Assembly (NCBI RefSeq): GCF_029892685.1
Contig: NZ_JARXVD010000018.1
Coordinates: 81,059-145,058, forward strand
Source: Mycobacterium sp. OTB74
GTDB taxonomy: Bacteria > Actinomycetota > Actinomycetes > Mycobacteriales > Mycobacteriaceae
DNA length: 64,000 nt
Reading direction: 5' to 3'
The notes under the pieces were generated by a model, which ran no database searches, was not told where the DNA came from, and saw nothing but the letters and a program-made list of their open reading frames with translations. This document shows positions 63,401 to 64,000 of this stretch, in pieces. The translations under genes were made by a program, and so were the position numbers. Each line of letters opens with the position of its first letter. The stretch's first letter is position 1.

Positions 63401-63580
63401 GCCGCGCGAGCCGAAGAGGGTATGGCGATACGTGAGATCTGGCTGCTGCGCCTGCGCGCACTGCTAGCCCGTGCCCACGGCGATGACACCAGCTATCGCG
63501 ACTTTCGCGATCGCTACCGTGAGATGGCGAAAAGGCTTGGCTTCGAAGGCCATATCGCGTGGGCCGAGGCGATGCCATGA
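60413..63580 (+). CDS. Zinc-ribbon / class III cyclase / AAA ATPase regulator
   Basis: 1055 aa. Residues 4-21 are a zinc ribbon (CRRCGTEL, CHDC). Residues about 35-210 form a class III nucleotide cyclase domain with metal Asp43 (LFADVVHSMD) and Asp87 (FTGDGVMAVFG). The transition-state Asn position is Gly163 (GEQVGMAQRME), though Arg167 is kept. Then comes an ATPase with Walker A GSPGIGKS (259-266) and Walker B LYVIEDAHW, and a TPR-rich C-terminal half. Similar multi-domain proteins are common in mycobacteria. Start uncertain: GTG 60404, GTG 60383 and TTG 60374 are in frame. Confidence 0.87.
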   Translation: MTACRRCGTELSEDARFCHDCGAPVEDASIGAEYKQATVLFADVVHSMDIAATVGAERLREIMAGLVDRATVVVKRYGGRVNQFTGDGVMAVFGAPVALEDHAVRACLAALGVQEEAKRLAIETRERDGVNLQVRVGLNSGQVIAGEIGSGPFGYTTFGEQVGMAQRMESVAPPGGVMLSASTARLVEDAATLGKPEMLRIKGVDEPVAAQRLLGIGERHRAAWRGESSLVGRRWEMSAVEGSLERAIDGHGAVVGVVGSPGIGKSRLAREVAVVAAARGVDVFTAFCESHTSQVPFHAVARLLRAVTGIKGLDPHAARARIRAQAPDAEPEDLVLFDDLLGVADPDVQLPKIDPDARRRRLTGLVNAASLARKSPVLYVIEDAHWIDAVSESMLADFIKVIPQSSSLVLVTYRPEYQGALSRVAGAKTIALAPLSDSETMALVSQLLGHDPTVGELGQRIAERAAGNPFFAEEMVRDLAERAVLRGNRSAYVSTVDAAEVTVPATVHATIAARVDRLNPKAKRNLNAAAVIGAKFSRDLLETLEVDPALEDLVGGELIDQIRFTRQPEYVFHHPLIRMVAYESQLKSDRAERHRRLAAAIEARNPATADENAALIAEHLEAAGDLHAAYGWHMRAATWAAHRDIAAARLSWERAQLIADALPADDPNRPAMRIAPRTMLCAIAWRTHMDVAGDHFDELRELCAAAEDKASLAIAMAGLVMDHAFRDRMREASQLASEAMALLESLGDPTLTVGLAYPGTYAKGESAEWSDVARYSQAVIDLANGDPSKGNFMIGSPLAMAFTSRGMARYSLGRSGWQDDLRHSLVMARSADPMCYATAVSWVYFCGIPAGVLEPEDSAMREVEDAARIAERSSDDLAVALARGLTLGIALVHRPTDPERERGQKLLAEVRDEFVRGGYVQAELPIVNVYLARERARHGEHDEAIPLMRSAVDYVFRGGRLLLWSVSSTGVLVDTLLDRGADGDLAEAQAAIERLAAARAEEGMAIREIWLLRLRALLARAHGDDTSYRDFRDRYREMAKRLGFEGHIAWAEAMP

Positions 63581-63610
63581 CGGGGCGGTGCTGGGCCTGA
63601 CCACGACGCT

Positions 63611-63721
63611 GTGGCTGTCGCTTCAGGGGTGGTGACGTTTTTGTTCACCGATATGGAGGGTTCAACTCGTCGGTGGGAGAACGACGCCGTACGAGGTTCG
63701 ATGTACGAGAGAGCCGAGTAG
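63611..63721 (+). pseudogene. Fragment of a second cyclase gene
   Basis: 36 codons: VTFLFTDMEGSTRRWENDAV, the very start of a class III cyclase domain including the first metal Asp, then TAG. The rest of the domain is missing; the next sequence belongs to a minus-strand gene. A deletion or recombination scar. Confidence 0.65.
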
Positions 63722-63733
63722 TTCGACTCCGCT

Positions 63734-64000
63734 TCATAACTTCTTGAGCCCGCGGAGAAGCCTCAGGAAAGGTGCGTTGGAGGTCAGACCGTTGCGTAGG
63801 CTGGGCTGCAGGATGCTGAGGTTCATCACGACCAGATAGCGCAGTCCGTGATCGCGCCATTGGGCGGCTTGATCGACAACCTCCTGCGGTGTGCCGGTGA
63901 GAAAGAACTCTCTCATCAACGAAGCGGGAACCTGAGCTGTGTATGACAGCACCGTCTGCTCGTCGAGGGTTTGTGGTACGAGGTCTTGTGCGCCGGCGAA
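63734..64000 (-). CDS. LLM-class flavin/F420-dependent oxidoreductase, C-terminal part
   Basis: 89 codons up to the right edge, open beyond it. LSYTAQVPASLMREFFLTGT, QAAQWRDHGLRYLVVMN and the tail LRLLRGLKKL match the last strand and helices of luciferase-like TIM barrels of the F420-dependent type related to phthiodiolone ketoreductase. The catalytic face is outside the window. Substrate unknown. Confidence 0.75.
   Translation of the reverse strand, partial: FAGAQDLVPQTLDEQTVLSYTAQVPASLMREFFLTGTPQEVVDQAAQWRDHGLRYLVVMNLSILQPSLRNGLTSNAPFLRLLRGLKKL

Overview
The window is high-GC DNA from a mycobacterium, most likely a fast-growing Mycolicibacterium. The main evidence is a long block in the order of the M. 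tuberculosis Rv2703-Rv2667 region, read in mirror orientation: sigA, ppgK, suhB, cei, a DUF4193 gene, a DUF3093 gene, dut, a DUF3710 gene, an OB-fold gene, a DUF3159 gene, the two Trk/Ceo NAD-binding proteins, an APC transporter, a TrmA-like methyltransferase, dxs, RNase D, DUF3000, hemE-hemY-hemQ, msrB, aftC, a TAP-like lipoprotein, a RibD-like reductase, zapE, a GNAT enzyme and clpC2. Many genes start with GTG or TTG, 4-bp ATGA/GTGA overlaps are common, and several genes look leaderless. These comparisons rest on recognised protein families and remembered gene order; no database search was run.

Layout. Positions 1-4742 hold a catabolic operon: the 3' part of an aldehyde dehydrogenase gene followed by hyuB and hyuA. 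Positions 4775-6161 hold a tautomerase and a nitronate-monooxygenase-like enzyme on the minus strand. Positions 6302-29361 are conserved housekeeping core: the principal sigma factor, polyphosphate glucokinase, inositol monophosphatase, envelope integrity, dUTPase, K+ uptake regulation, RNA methylation, Na+/H+ antiport, isoprenoid precursor synthesis, RNase D and the last heme steps by the coproporphyrin route. Positions 29377-40463 look like a stress and carbon-storage section: DUF1003 and HdeD-type membrane proteins, a MaoC hydratase, DUF2252, a PucR-type regulator, an amphipathic helical protein, a GH63-like glucosidase overlapping glgX, and a ferritin/VIT1 fusion. Positions 40479-48360 return to the core, with an envelope operon (RibD-like, TAP-like lipoprotein, aftC, msrB), zapE and clpC2.

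Positions 48394-53711 hold a GntR/acyl-CoA dehydrogenase pair and secreted mycobacterial proteins, including a PE-PPE-domain hydrolase. From about 53.7 kb to 60.3 kb the sequence changes character. Genes are small, some stretches are richer in A+T, and there is an excisionase-like HTH frame, three iteron-like repeats, three tiny overlapping ORFs and a shortened frame resembling a phage head-tail protein. This looks like a decayed prophage or other mobile element. It also carries a very large exported pentapeptide-repeat gene whose 3' end appears broken by a nonsense codon and a frameshift. The right end has a zinc-ribbon/class III cyclase/AAA ATPase regulator, a fragment of a second cyclase gene and the C-terminal part of an LLM-type flavin/F420 oxidoreductase.

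The strongest regulatory observations are twin palindromes lying on the -35 and -10 of a leaderless clpC2 promoter, a perfect CRP-type palindrome between cei and the DUF4193 gene, and a 25-bp tandem hairpin repeat between two convergent genes. No rRNA, tRNA, intact insertion sequence or CRISPR array was recognised.
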